64,000 nt of DNA, taken from assembly GCF_020907985.1 (NCBI RefSeq), contig NZ_JAJJPA010000030.1, positions 17,570 to 81,569 of the forward strand, given 5' to 3'. Below, piece after piece: positions 15,974 to 26,080 of this stretch. Source of the DNA: Kitasatospora humi (GTDB taxonomy: Bacteria > Actinomycetota > Actinomycetes > Streptomycetales > Streptomycetaceae). Made by a program: the position numbers and the translations under genes. Under the pieces are notes generated by a model. That model did not search any database. It had not been told where the DNA came from and saw only the letters and a list, made by a program, of their open reading frames with translations. Numbering within the stretch: position 1 is the first letter of the stretch; each line of letters starts with the position of its first letter.

Positions 15974-16999
15974 ATGACGACGCCAACTGAGGACACGACT
16001 GAGACCGAACCGGTCCTCGTCGCGTCCGCGACAGGAGACGCCGGCAACAAGCCGAACGCACTCCAAGGGCGCACCCCGGGCCAGATTGCCTGGAGCCGCT
16101 TCAAGCGCAACCGCATCGGTGTGATCTGCGCCGGCATCGTGATCCTGTACATCCTGGTCGCGATCTTCGCGCCGGTGATCACCGGGCTCTACGGACAGTC
16201 GCCGTACATCCCCTACGGCACGCGCGACATGTCGCTGCTCGACGACAGCGGCCTGCCCATCGGCGCCAACGGCGGTATGAGCGCCGCCCACTGGCTGGGC
16301 ATCACCCCGGACGCCGGCTACGACATCTTCGCCAAGCTGGTCTACGGGATCCGCACCTCGCTCGGCATCGGCCTGCTGATCACGATCGCCTCGGCGATCG
16401 TGGGCATCGTGCTCGGTGTCGCGCAGGGCTACATCGGTGGACGCTTCGACTACTTCGTCGGGCGCTTCACCGACCTGCTGCTCGGCTTGCCGACCCAGCT
16501 CTTCTTCATCGCCTTCACCCCGATCGTGGAGAACTGGTTCGTGCCCGCGGACCGCGCGATGCCGGTCTACATGCGCGTGCTGTCGGTCGTGCTGGTCCAG
16601 GCGTTCCTCGGCTGGATGGCCACCGCCCGTCTGCTCCGCGGCATGTCGCTCAGCCTGCGTGAGCGCGAGTACGTCGAGGCGGCCAAGATCTCCGGTGCCT
16701 CCTCCTGGCGCATCATCTTCAAGGAGCTGATGCCCAACCTGGCCACCACGATCCTGGTCCAGGTGACCCTGCTCCTCCCGACGATGGTGACCGCCGAGGC
16801 CGGCCTCTCCTTCCTCGGCGTCGGCATGGTCGACCCGACGCCCGACTGGGGCCTGATGTTCCAGGACGCGACCAGGCACTACCAGGACGACCTGACGTAC
16901 CTGATGGTCCCCGGTATCTCGCTGATGATCTTCGCCGTGGCGTTCAACCTCTTCGGTGACTCCGTTCGCGACGCGCTCGACCCGAAGACCATCCGCTGA
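15974..16999 (+). CDS. bldKA: Oligopeptide ABC transporter permease (BldKA-like, DppC/OppC family)
   Basis: 341 residues. ATG 15974 is preferred over the TTG at 15884, which is better read as a -35 box. After an acidic N-terminus, the first span (RIGVICAGIVILYILVAIFAPV) is followed by a large external loop and five more spans. The EAA loop EYVEAAKISGASSWRIIFKEL contacts the ATPase subunit, and the C-terminus NLFGDSVRDALDPK is typical of OppC/DppC. The order permease-SBP-permease-ATPase-ATPase on one strand, next to typA and a second peptide transporter, matches what I recall of S. coelicolor bldKA-E. That system imports an extracellular peptide signal needed for aerial growth. Confidence 0.85.
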   Translation: MTTPTEDTTETEPVLVASATGDAGNKPNALQGRTPGQIAWSRFKRNRIGVICAGIVILYILVAIFAPVITGLYGQSPYIPYGTRDMSLLDDSGLPIGANGGMSAAHWLGITPDAGYDIFAKLVYGIRTSLGIGLLITIASAIVGIVLGVAQGYIGGRFDYFVGRFTDLLLGLPTQLFFIAFTPIVENWFVPADRAMPVYMRVLSVVLVQAFLGWMATARLLRGMSLSLREREYVEAAKISGASSWRIIFKELMPNLATTILVQVTLLLPTMVTAEAGLSFLGVGMVDPTPDWGLMFQDATRHYQDDLTYLMVPGISLMIFAVAFNLFGDSVRDALDPKTIR

Positions 17000-17132
17000 C
17001 CGCTCCACCCCGCTCCACCCCCGCTCCACTGCTGTAACCCCCGCTCCCCCCAGCACCGGCCACCCCGGGGCAGTGCCGCCCCGCCGGTCCGCGCTGGCCA
17101 GACAACACATGACCAGTGACAGGTAGGAACCA

Positions 17133-18908
17133 ATGAGACTTCGCAAGGCAGCACTTGTGCCGGCGCTCGTGGCGGTCAGCGCCCTCACGCTGACGGCTTG
17201 TGGTGGGGGCGGCGGCAAGACCGCCGGCTCGGGCTCCAACAAGGGCGCGACCGCGGGCGCCGCACAGAGCTTCTCGGTCGGCAACAAGGCCGACTCGACC
17301 GGTCCGGCCAAGGACGTCCCCGGTGCCAAGAAGGGCGGCACCGCCTTCGACATCGAGACGACCGGCTTCGACTACCTGGACCCGAGCCAGCAGTACGTCA
17401 ACCAGCTGCAGGCCGTCGGCATGCTCTACAGCCGCCAGCTGACCAACTACAAGACCGACCCGGTCACCGGCAAGGTCACCCTGGTCGGCGACCTGGCCAC
17501 CGACACCGGCACCCTCGCCGACGGCGGCAAGACCTGGACCTGGACCCTCAAGGACGGCCTGAAGTTCGAGGACGGCACGCCGATCACCTCGAAGGACGTC
17601 AAGTACGCGATCGAGCGCCTGTACCAGGACTACCAGACCAACGGTGCGACCTACTTCCCGACCTGGCTGTCCGGTGCCGGCTACCGCGACGTCTACAAGG
17701 GCCCGCAGACCGGTGAGCTGCCGGACAGCGTGATCGGCACCCCGGACGCGAAGACCATCGTCTTCCACTTCCAGCAGGCGCACACCGACGCCAACTTCGC
17801 CGCTGCCGAGCCCGACATCACGGCGATCGAGCGCTCCAAGGACACCGGCCCGCAGTACAACAGCCACCCGGTCTCGATCGGCCCCTACAAGATCGCCGAC
17901 TACCAGCCGGACAAGTCGCTGACCCTGGTCAAGAACGACCAGTGGGACCCGAACACCGACCCGCTGCGCCACCAGTACGTGGACAAGTGGCAGTTCCAGC
18001 TCAACGTCTCGTCCCAGCAGATGACCCAGCGCCTGATGAACGGCAGCGGGGACGACAAGAACGCGATGAACCTCGCGAACAACGCCGACCCCAGCCTGAT
18101 CAAGCAGATCCAGGACGACACGTCCATGGCTCCCCGCACGATCAGCCAGTACACCCCGTTCGTCGACACCTTCGACATCAACGACACCCGGGTGAAGGAC
18201 GTCAACGTCCGCAAGGCCCTGGTCGCCGCCTTCCCGGCGGCCCAGATCCAGCGTCTGCTCGGTGGCTCGGCCACCGGTGACATCGCCGGCAACCTGATCA
18301 GCCCCACCATCGCCGGCTGGCAGGACAGCGACCCGCTGGGCATCAAGGCCAACAAGGCGGGCGACCCGGCCAAGGCCAAGAAGATCCTGACGGACGCCAA
18401 CCAGCTCAACTACCACATCGAGGTCGGCTACGCCAACACCCCGAAGTGGGAGGGTGTGGCCAACGCCCTCGTCGACGCCCTGAACCAGGCCGGCTTCAAG
18501 GCCGAGAAGAAGGAAATCGACGCCACCAGCTACTACTCGGTGATCGGTAAGAAGGACAACCAGTTCGACATGTACCGCACCGGCTGGGGTGCCGACTGGC
18601 CGCAGGGTGACACCGTCATCCCGCCGACCCTGGACGGTCGTCTGATCGCCGACGGTGCGACCAACTACTCGCACTACAACAACGACGCGATGAACAAGGA
18701 GATGGACACCATCTCCGCGATCACCGACCAGACGCAGGCGGCCAGCCAGTGGATGTCCCTCGCTGACAAGATCCTCACCACCGACGTGCCGAAGATCCCG
18801 CTGGAGTACGACAAGTTCTTCAACGTCTACGGCGCGGGCCTTGGCGGCGTGGCCTACAACCCGGTTCTGGGCTGCATCGACCCGTCCAGCGTCTACCTGA
18901 AGGGCTGA
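17133..18908 (+). CDS. bldKB: Oligopeptide-binding lipoprotein (BldKB-like)
   Basis: 591 residues from ATG 17133 with AGGTAGG 5 nt upstream. A lipoprotein signal peptide ends in the lipobox LTAC-G, followed by a Gly/Ser/Lys linker that tethers the domain to the outside of the membrane. Family 5 solute-binding hallmarks follow: TWTWTLKDGLKFEDGTPITSKDVKYAIER, HPVSIGPYKI, then the second lobe with GYANTPKWEGVANAL and the RTGWGADWPQGDT region. It would capture the extracellular peptide for the BldK permease. Two strong hairpins follow the stop codon and may raise its expression relative to downstream genes. Confidence 0.88.
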   Translation: MRLRKAALVPALVAVSALTLTACGGGGGKTAGSGSNKGATAGAAQSFSVGNKADSTGPAKDVPGAKKGGTAFDIETTGFDYLDPSQQYVNQLQAVGMLYSRQLTNYKTDPVTGKVTLVGDLATDTGTLADGGKTWTWTLKDGLKFEDGTPITSKDVKYAIERLYQDYQTNGATYFPTWLSGAGYRDVYKGPQTGELPDSVIGTPDAKTIVFHFQQAHTDANFAAAEPDITAIERSKDTGPQYNSHPVSIGPYKIADYQPDKSLTLVKNDQWDPNTDPLRHQYVDKWQFQLNVSSQQMTQRLMNGSGDDKNAMNLANNADPSLIKQIQDDTSMAPRTISQYTPFVDTFDINDTRVKDVNVRKALVAAFPAAQIQRLLGGSATGDIAGNLISPTIAGWQDSDPLGIKANKAGDPAKAKKILTDANQLNYHIEVGYANTPKWEGVANALVDALNQAGFKAEKKEIDATSYYSVIGKKDNQFDMYRTGWGADWPQGDTVIPPTLDGRLIADGATNYSHYNNDAMNKEMDTISAITDQTQAASQWMSLADKILTTDVPKIPLEYDKFFNVYGAGLGGVAYNPVLGCIDPSSVYLKG

Positions 18909-18916
18909 CAAACCCC

Positions 18917-18979
18917 GGAGTCGGCCTCCGGGCCGACTCCCCCCGGGCGGGGTCACCTGATCGGGTGACCCTGCCCGGG
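18917..18979 (+). terminator. Two consecutive stem-loops after bldKB (attenuator or mRNA stabiliser)
   Basis: The first is GGAGTCGGCC (18917-18926) pairing with 18931-18940 around a TCCG tetraloop. The second pairs 18942-18957 with 18964-18979 (16 bp, one G-U) around a 6-nt loop. Both lie inside the operon, between bldKB and bldKC, and lack U-tracts. Partial termination or 3'-end protection would give more binding protein than permease. Confidence 0.75.
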
Positions 18980-19066
18980 CCGCGTGTCGACTCCACGTGA
19001 CCCGTGGGTCGCACACTCCACGACGTGGCCGCCGCAGGCGCCCTCACTTCGGAAGAGCTTCATTCC

Positions 19067-20050
19067 ATGCTCCGATTTCTCATCCGCCGGGCGCTCGGCG
19101 CGATCGTCATCATTCTGCTGCTGATCTGCCTCACGTACTTCGCCTTCTTCTCCCTCGCGGTGGACCCGGCGCAGCTGGCCTGCCCGCCGAAGTCGTGCAC
19201 GCCTGAGCTGCTGGCGCAGATCCGCTCCAACATGCACCTCAACCTGCCGATCTACCAGCAGTTCTGGAACTACCTCAGCGGGCTCTTCGTCGGCCAGGAC
19301 CTCGGGCAGCTCGGCCACTGCGCCGCTCCCTGCTTCGGCTACTCCTACAACTCCCAGCGGTTCGTCTGGGACGAGATCTCCGCCAACTACCCGGCCACCT
19401 TCGTGCTGGCCATCGGCGGCGCGGTCGTCTTCCTCGCCATCGGTGTCGGCCTGGGCATGCTCTCCGCCTGGAAGCAGGGCACCATGCTGGACCGGGTCGC
19501 CAGCTCCATCTCGCTGATCGGCCAGTCGACCCAGATCTACTTCGTCGGCCCGCTGGCCATGGCGCTCTTCGTCTACAACCTGCAGTGGCTGGGCATTCCG
19601 AAGTACGTGCCGTTCACCCAGGACCCGGTCGGCTGCTTCACGGGCATGCTGCTGCCGTGGCTGGTCATGTCGATCATCTTCTGGGCCAACTACACCCGCC
19701 AGGTCCGCTCGCTGATGCTCGAGCAGCTCTCCGAGGACCACATCCGGGCCGCCCGCGCCAAGGGCATGTCCAACCGCTACGTCTGGTGGCGCTACGCGCT
19801 GCGCGGTGCGATGGCCCCGATCATCACCATCTTCGGCATCGACCTCGGCTCGGTCTTCTCCGGCGCCATCATCACCGAGTACACCTTCAGCATCCAGGGC
19901 CTGGGCTTCCTCGCCGTCAAGTCGGTCAACAACGCCGACCTGTACCTGGAGCTGGGCGTGCTGATCTTCAGCTCGGTCGCGATCCTGCTCTTCAACATCG
20001 TCGTCGACGCTGCTTACGCTCTCCTCGACCCCCGGGTGCGGCTGGCATGA
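19067..20050 (+). CDS. bldKC: Oligopeptide ABC transporter permease (BldKC-like, DppB/OppB family)
   Basis: 327 residues. ATG 19067 is chosen because GGAAGAG lies 9 nt upstream and the protein then begins MLRFLIRRALGAIVIILL, the standard OppB/DppB amphipathic start and first span. The EAA loop is EDHIRAARAKGMSNRYVWWRYALR, and the C-terminus YALLDPRVRLA is family-typical. Six spans are visible. An extra external segment with cysteines (CPPKSCTPELL and GHCAAPCFGYSY) sits between the first two spans and could form disulfides; this looks distinctive for the BldKC type. It pairs with the permease at 15974. Confidence 0.87.
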   Translation: MLRFLIRRALGAIVIILLLICLTYFAFFSLAVDPAQLACPPKSCTPELLAQIRSNMHLNLPIYQQFWNYLSGLFVGQDLGQLGHCAAPCFGYSYNSQRFVWDEISANYPATFVLAIGGAVVFLAIGVGLGMLSAWKQGTMLDRVASSISLIGQSTQIYFVGPLAMALFVYNLQWLGIPKYVPFTQDPVGCFTGMLLPWLVMSIIFWANYTRQVRSLMLEQLSEDHIRAARAKGMSNRYVWWRYALRGAMAPIITIFGIDLGSVFSGAIITEYTFSIQGLGFLAVKSVNNADLYLELGVLIFSSVAILLFNIVVDAAYALLDPRVRLA

Positions 20051-20105
20051 CCCCGTCCGTATCCATGCCCGTCCCGCACCACCCCGCCCCCGAGGAGATC
20101 CGACC

Positions 20106-21176
20106 GTGAGCACCCTCACCAAGTCCGAGTCCGGCACCGCACCCAAGGCCGGCTCCGCGTTCCTCTCGGTGCACGACCTGCAGGTCCGCTTCCGCACCGA
20201 GGACGGCATCGTCAAGGCCGTCAACAACCTCACCTTCGACCTGGAGAAGGGCAAGACCCTCGGCATCGTCGGTGAGTCGGGCTCCGGCAAGTCGGTGTCC
20301 AACCTGGCCGTGATGGGCCTGCACAACCCGCGCAACACCACCATCGAGGGCTCAATCACCCTCGACGGCCAGGACCTGCTCAGGGCCTCCCAGAAGGACC
20401 TCGAGAAGCTCCGCGGCAACAAGATGGCGATGATCTTCCAGGACGCGCTCGCCGCGCTGTCGCCGTACTACACGATCGGCCGGCAGATCGCCGAGCCGTT
20501 CATGAAGCACACCGGCGCCAGCAAGAAGGAGGGCCGGGACCGCGCCATCGAGATGCTCCGCCGCGTGGGCATCCCGCAGCCGCAGACCCGGGTCGACGAC
20601 TTCCCGCACCAGTTCTCCGGCGGTATGCGCCAGCGCGCGATGATCGCCATGGCGCTGGTCTGCGACCCCGAGCTGCTGATCGCCGACGAGCCCACCACCG
20701 CGCTGGACGTGACCGTCCAGGCCCAGATCGTCGACCTGCTGAAGGACCTCCAGCAGGAGAGCGGCACCTCGATCATCTTCATCACCCACGACCTCGGCGT
20801 GATCCGCGAGATCGCCGACGACGTGCTGGTGATGTACGCCGGTCGGGCCGTCGAGCGCGGCACCATGCGCGAGGTCCTCAAGAGCTCCCAGCACCCGTAC
20901 GGCTGGGGCCTGCTCAGCTCCATCCCGCGGATCAACGCCTCGGTCGACATCCCGCTGATGCCGATCCCGGGCACCCCGCCGTCCCTGCTGAACCCGCCCG
21001 CCGGCTGCGCCTTCAACCCGCGCTGCGCGTACCGTGAGCTGGTGCCGGGTGACAAGTGCGAGACCGAGCGCCCGCCGCTCGCGCCGGCCAACGGCCACCT
21101 GTCGGCCTGCCACCTCACGGATGAGCAGAAGCAGTCCATCCTCACCGAGCAGATCCTGCCCCGGCTGAGCAGCTGA
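20106..21176 (+). CDS. bldKD: Oligopeptide ABC transporter ATPase (BldKD-like)
   Basis: 356 residues from GTG 20106 with GAGGAG 8 nt upstream. Walker A GESGSGKSV, signature FSGGMRQRAMIAMAL, Walker B LLIADEPTTALD and switch region ITHDLGVI are intact. The C-terminal oligopeptide/dipeptide domain carries the four-cysteine-type pattern PAGCAFNPRCAYR...CETERPPL...ACHL. Such cysteines bind an iron-sulfur cluster in characterised members of the family. It is the DppD/OppD-type partner of BldKE. Confidence 0.9.
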   Translation: MSTLTKSESGTAPKAGSAFLSVHDLQVRFRTEDGIVKAVNNLTFDLEKGKTLGIVGESGSGKSVSNLAVMGLHNPRNTTIEGSITLDGQDLLRASQKDLEKLRGNKMAMIFQDALAALSPYYTIGRQIAEPFMKHTGASKKEGRDRAIEMLRRVGIPQPQTRVDDFPHQFSGGMRQRAMIAMALVCDPELLIADEPTTALDVTVQAQIVDLLKDLQQESGTSIIFITHDLGVIREIADDVLVMYAGRAVERGTMREVLKSSQHPYGWGLLSSIPRINASVDIPLMPIPGTPPSLLNPPAGCAFNPRCAYRELVPGDKCETERPPLAPANGHLSACHLTDEQKQSILTEQILPRLSS

Positions 21177-21204
21177 TCCTCGGTAACGGAGTCAAGGAAA
21201 TCCC

Positions 21205-22521
<1,317 letters not shown>

Positions 22522-22534
22522 TCAGGCCAGGGAA

Positions 22535-22571
22535 GCGCAGGGCCCCTCCCGTCCTCGGGAGGGCCCTGCGC
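22535..22571. terminator. Bidirectional terminator between the two peptide-transporter operons
   Basis: A 15-bp stem (22535-22550 with one bulged C, pairing 22557-22571) with a 6-nt loop, followed on the plus strand by CTTTT. It lies 14 nt after the bldKE stop and 5 nt before the stop of the opposing ATPase gene. Confidence 0.88.
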
Positions 22572-22575
22572 CTTT

Positions 22576-23988
22576 TCAACTCTGCCCGTCGCCCGGCTCC
22601 TCCCCAGGAGCGGTCCCCTTCTCCGGGGGACCCGCACCGGTGTCACGTTCCTCCATCGGAGGCGCCCCGGTCTCCCGCTCCGCCGCACTCTGCTCAATCT
22701 CGCGCTCCACCGCGCTCTGCTCCACCTCCCGCTCCGCCGCACTCTGCTCCACCTCCCGCTCCGCCGCACTCTGCTCCACCTCCCGCTCCGCCGCACTCTG
22801 CTCCACCTCGCCCTCCACCGCACTCTGCTCGACCTCACCCTCCGCCGCGCTCTGCTCCACCTCGCGCTCCGCCGCGCTCTGCTCGATCTCGCGCTCCGCC
22901 GCGCTCTGCTCAATCTCGCGCTCTGCTGCGAAGTGACACGCCGAGTCGTGCGCGGCCAGTCCGGTCAGCCAGGAGGGGCGGGCCAGCAGCGGCTCCTCGA
23001 TGGCGCACTTCTCCTGGGCCTTCCAGCAGCGGGTGCGGAACCGGCAGCCCGATGGCGGGTTGGCGGGTGACGGGACGTCGCCGACCAGCACGATCCGGTC
23101 CCGGGCCTCCCGTGCGACCGGGTCGGGGACGGGCACGGCGGAGAGCAGCGCCTGGGTGTACGGGTGGGTCGCATGCTCGTAGATCTCCAGATCGGTGCCC
23201 ATTTCCACCAGCTTGCCCAGGTACATCACGCCGACCCGGTCGGAGATGTGCCGCACGATGGACAGGTCGTGGGCGATGAACATGTACGAGAGGTTGAACT
23301 CGCCCTGCAGCTGTTCCAGCAGGTTGATCACCTGGGCCTGCACCGAGACGTCCAGCGCGGAGACCGGCTCGTCGCAGATGATCACCTCGGGCTTGAGCGC
23401 CAGGCCGCGGGCGATGCCGATCCGCTGGCGCTGGCCACCGGAGAACTGGTGCGGATACCGGTTGATGTGCTCCGGGTTGAGCCCGACCACGTCCAACAGG
23501 TCCTCCACGGCCTTGCGGCGGTCGCCCTTGGGGGCCACCTCGGGGTGGATCTCGAACGGTTCGCCGATGATGTCGCCGACCGTCATCCGCGGGTTGAGCG
23601 AGGTGTACGGGTCCTGGAAGACCATCTGGATGTTGCGCCGGACCGCCTTCAGCGCCGAGCCGGTCAGCCGGGAGATCTCCTCGCCCTTGTAGCGGACCGA
23701 GCCGCTGGTGGCCGGCTCCAGGTTCATCAGCACCTTGGCGAGCGTCGACTTGCCGCAGCCGGACTCGCCCACGACGCCCAGCGTCTCACCCTTCATCAGG
23801 TCGAAGGAGACGCCGTCCACCGCCTTCACCGCGCCGACCTGCCTCTTGAAGATCACGCCCTGGGTCAGCGGGAAGTGCTTGACCAGGTTGCGGACCTCCA
23901 GGATCGGCTCGCCCTCGGTGACCGGCAGGGCGAACGCCTCCTCCTCCGGCCGGGTCGCGTCGGTCGCGGTCGCTCCGTCATTCGCCAT
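22576..23988 (-). CDS. Oligopeptide ABC transporter ATPase with 9-residue acidic repeat tail
   Basis: 470 residues. The core has Walker A GESGCGKST, signature FSGGQRQRIGIARGL, Walker B VIICDEPVSALD and the Cys-rich domain PSGCRFRTRCWKAQEKC ending in ACHF. Immediately after that motif come nine copies of AAEREVEQS-like units (residues 354-434) and then a Pro/Gly/Glu-rich end. The tail has a net charge of about -2 per unit and strong helical propensity. This is the last gene of the minus-strand peptide operon; its start overlaps the upstream ATPase gene by 11 nt. The core closely resembles BldKE, indicating that the two operons arose by duplication. Confidence 0.9.
   Translation of the reverse strand: MANDGATATDATRPEEEAFALPVTEGEPILEVRNLVKHFPLTQGVIFKRQVGAVKAVDGVSFDLMKGETLGVVGESGCGKSTLAKVLMNLEPATSGSVRYKGEEISRLTGSALKAVRRNIQMVFQDPYTSLNPRMTVGDIIGEPFEIHPEVAPKGDRRKAVEDLLDVVGLNPEHINRYPHQFSGGQRQRIGIARGLALKPEVIICDEPVSALDVSVQAQVINLLEQLQGEFNLSYMFIAHDLSIVRHISDRVGVMYLGKLVEMGTDLEIYEHATHPYTQALLSAVPVPDPVAREARDRIVLVGDVPSPANPPSGCRFRTRCWKAQEKCAIEEPLLARPSWLTGLAAHDSACHFAAEREIEQSAAEREIEQSAAEREVEQSAAEGEVEQSAVEGEVEQSAAEREVEQSAAEREVEQSAAEREVEQSAVEREIEQSAAERETGAPPMEERDTGAGPPEKGTAPGEEPGDGQS
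22687..22929 (-). repeat. 27-bp minisatellite, nine copies, encoding AAEREVEQS
   Basis: Nine tandem in-frame 27-bp units (243 bp) with A/V, R/G and I/V variants at fixed positions. A tenth degenerate copy (AAERETGAP) follows. The copy number is probably variable between strains, and long-read assembly would be needed to trust it. Confidence 0.9.
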
Positions 23989-25036
23989 GGAGCGTCTCCT
24001 TCCAGAAGTGGCAGGCGCTGGCCCGGCCGGGCACGGGGGTGCCCGTCTCGTCCGTCACCTCGAAGAGCGGCGGATCCACCTCCCGACAGATGGTCCGGGC
24101 CCGGGGGCAGCGCGGGTGGAACGGGCAGCCCGGCGGGATCCGCAGCAGGTTGGGCGGCAGGCCCTTGATCGCGTAGAGCTCCAGGCCCTTCTGGTCCAGC
24201 CGCGGGATCGACTGCAGCAGGCCCTCGGTGTACGGGTGCGCGGGGCCGGCGTACAGCCCGTGCACCGGGGCGGTCTCCACGATGCGTCCCGCGTACATCA
24301 CCGCGATCTTGTCCGCCACGTCGGCGACCACCCCGAGGTCGTGGGTGATCAGGATCAGGCCCATGTGGTACTCGTCCTGGAGCTCCGCCAGCAGGTCCAT
24401 CACCTGGGCCTGGACCGTGACGTCCAGTGCGGTGGTCGGCTCGTCGGCGATGATCAGGTCCGGCTGCAGGGCCAGCGCCATGGCGATCATGATGCGCTGG
24501 CGCATGCCGCCGGAGAACTGGTGCGGGTAGTCGCCGACCCGCTCCTTGGCGGCCGGGATGCGCACCCGCTGCATCAGCTCGACCGCCTTCTCCCTGGCCT
24601 CCTTGCGGGAGGTCCCGTGGTGCACCCGGAACATCTCGCCCAGCTGGGCGCCGACGGTGTGCACCGGGTTGAGCGCGGAGAGCGCGTCCTGGAAGATCAT
24701 CGCGACCTGGGCACCACGGACCTTGCGGCGCTCCTCCTTCCCCATGGTCAGCAGGTCGCGCCCCTTGAAGACGATCTGACCGTCGGTCACGAAACCGGGC
24801 GGACTGTCGAGGATGCCCATCACGGCCTGCGCGGAGACCGACTTGCCGGAGCCCGACTCGCCCAGGATGGCCAGCGTCTCACCCGCCCAGACCGAGTAGT
24901 TCACCCCGTTGACCGCCTTGGCCACCCCTTCCCTGGTGCGGAACTCCACCCTGAGGTCGCGGACTTCGAGCAGCGGACCGGTTCCGGTGCCCGCCCTGCC
25001 CGCACGCGGCTGTGCACTGGTGCTGCTGGTGCTCAT
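23978..25036 (-). CDS. Oligopeptide ABC transporter ATPase (DppD/OppD type)
   Basis: 352 residues from ATG 25036, preceded by GAGAGAGG. Walker A GESGSGKSV, signature FSGGMRQRIMIAMAL, Walker B LIIADEPTTALD, switch ITHDLGVVADVADK and the C-terminal domain PPGCPFHPRCPRARTIC...ACHFWKE are intact. The N-terminal 20 residues are a Ser/Thr/Ala/Gly linker. It starts 15 nt after the upstream permease stop and overlaps the next ATPase by 11 nt. Confidence 0.9.
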   Translation of the reverse strand: MSTSSTSAQPRAGRAGTGTGPLLEVRDLRVEFRTREGVAKAVNGVNYSVWAGETLAILGESGSGKSVSAQAVMGILDSPPGFVTDGQIVFKGRDLLTMGKEERRKVRGAQVAMIFQDALSALNPVHTVGAQLGEMFRVHHGTSRKEAREKAVELMQRVRIPAAKERVGDYPHQFSGGMRQRIMIAMALALQPDLIIADEPTTALDVTVQAQVMDLLAELQDEYHMGLILITHDLGVVADVADKIAVMYAGRIVETAPVHGLYAGPAHPYTEGLLQSIPRLDQKGLELYAIKGLPPNLLRIPPGCPFHPRCPRARTICREVDPPLFEVTDETGTPVPGRASACHFWKETLHGE

Positions 25037-25051
25037 CGCTGGTGCCCTCTC

Positions 25052-26080
25052 TCAGCGCAGCTTGGGGTCGAGGGCGTCGCGGACCGCGTCGCCGAGCATG
25101 ATGAAGGCGAGCACCGTGATGCTGAGCGCGCCGGCCGGGAAGAGCAGCATGTGCGGCGCCACGCTGAAGGAGTCGGAGGCCGCCGAGATGTCGATGCCCC
25201 AGGAGACGGTCGGCGGTCTGAGGCCGACGCCGAGGTAGCTCAGGGTGGCTTCCAAGGCGATGTAGGTGCCGAGCGCGATGGTGGCGACCACGATGATCGG
25301 CGCGACCGCGTTGGGCAGGATGTGCCGCAGCATCAGGCGGTTGTTGCTCGCGCCCAGCGCCCGGGCCGCCGTCACGTAGTCCTGCTCCTTGGCGGTGATC
25401 ACTGCGCCGCGCCCGATGCGGGCGAGCTGCGGCCAGCCCAGCACCACGATGAAGGCCACCACGATCCAGATCGACTTGTTCTTGATCACGGAGAGGAAGA
25501 CCAGGCCGCCCAGGAGGATCGGGATGCCGAAGAAGATGTCGGCGACCCTGGAGATCACCGAGTCGGGCCAGCGGCCGAAGAAGCCGGCCACCCCGCCCAG
25601 CACGGTGCCGACGAGCGCCGCGCCGACGGTGGCGCAGACGCCGACCGTGATCGAGGCCCGGGCGCCGTAGACAGTGCGGGCGTAGACGTCGCAGCCCTGG
25701 GTGTCGAAGCCGAACGGATGTCCGCCGGTGGGACCCAGCTGGGACTTGGACAGGTCGCAGTTGAGCGGGTTGGTCGAGGTCATCATGCTCGGGAAGATCG
25801 CCACCAGCACCAGGAAGACGATCAGGAGACTGGAGACGATGAAGATCGGATTGGTCCGCAGGTCCCGCCAGGCGTCCTGCCAGAGGCTGCGCGGCACCAC
25901 CCGCTCGTCGGCCGACGGCGCCTCCGGATGGTCGGCGAGGCGTTCGCCCTTGACTAACGTCTCACCTTCCATGGTCCCGAGGTCGAACTGCCGGTTCTCG
26001 ATCGCACTCTGCATCTCCTCCTCTTCGGTACCGGCCCCGGCCATCGGATCCGCTTCGTTGTACTTCTCCTGATCAGGCAT
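25052..26080 (-). CDS. Oligopeptide ABC transporter permease (DppC/OppC family)
   Basis: 342 residues from ATG 26080, overlapping the upstream permease by 8 nt. A long acidic cytoplasmic N-terminus (residues 1-80, including GTEEEEMQS) precedes the first span IFIVSSLLIVFLVLVAIFP. The EAA loop is QDYVTAARALGASNNRLMLRHIL, and the C-terminus FIMLGDAVRDALDPKLR is standard. The external loop has NPLNCDLSKSQLG and GFDTQGCDVYAR, so one disulfide is possible. Confidence 0.9.
   Translation of the reverse strand: MPDQEKYNEADPMAGAGTEEEEMQSAIENRQFDLGTMEGETLVKGERLADHPEAPSADERVVPRSLWQDAWRDLRTNPIFIVSSLLIVFLVLVAIFPSMMTSTNPLNCDLSKSQLGPTGGHPFGFDTQGCDVYARTVYGARASITVGVCATVGAALVGTVLGGVAGFFGRWPDSVISRVADIFFGIPILLGGLVFLSVIKNKSIWIVVAFIVVLGWPQLARIGRGAVITAKEQDYVTAARALGASNNRLMLRHILPNAVAPIIVVATIALGTYIALEATLSYLGVGLRPPTVSWGIDISAASDSFSVAPHMLLFPAGALSITVLAFIMLGDAVRDALDPKLR

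Noticed and set aside
17000..17035. Repeated CCGCTCCAC units after bldKA
   Set aside because: Only about three short imperfect copies; most simply a low-complexity spacer, and no regulatory role is visible.
22586..22936. Plus-strand frame with SAALCSTSR repeats
   Set aside because: It is the antisense of the AAEREVEQS minisatellite in the ATPase gene and has no start signal.
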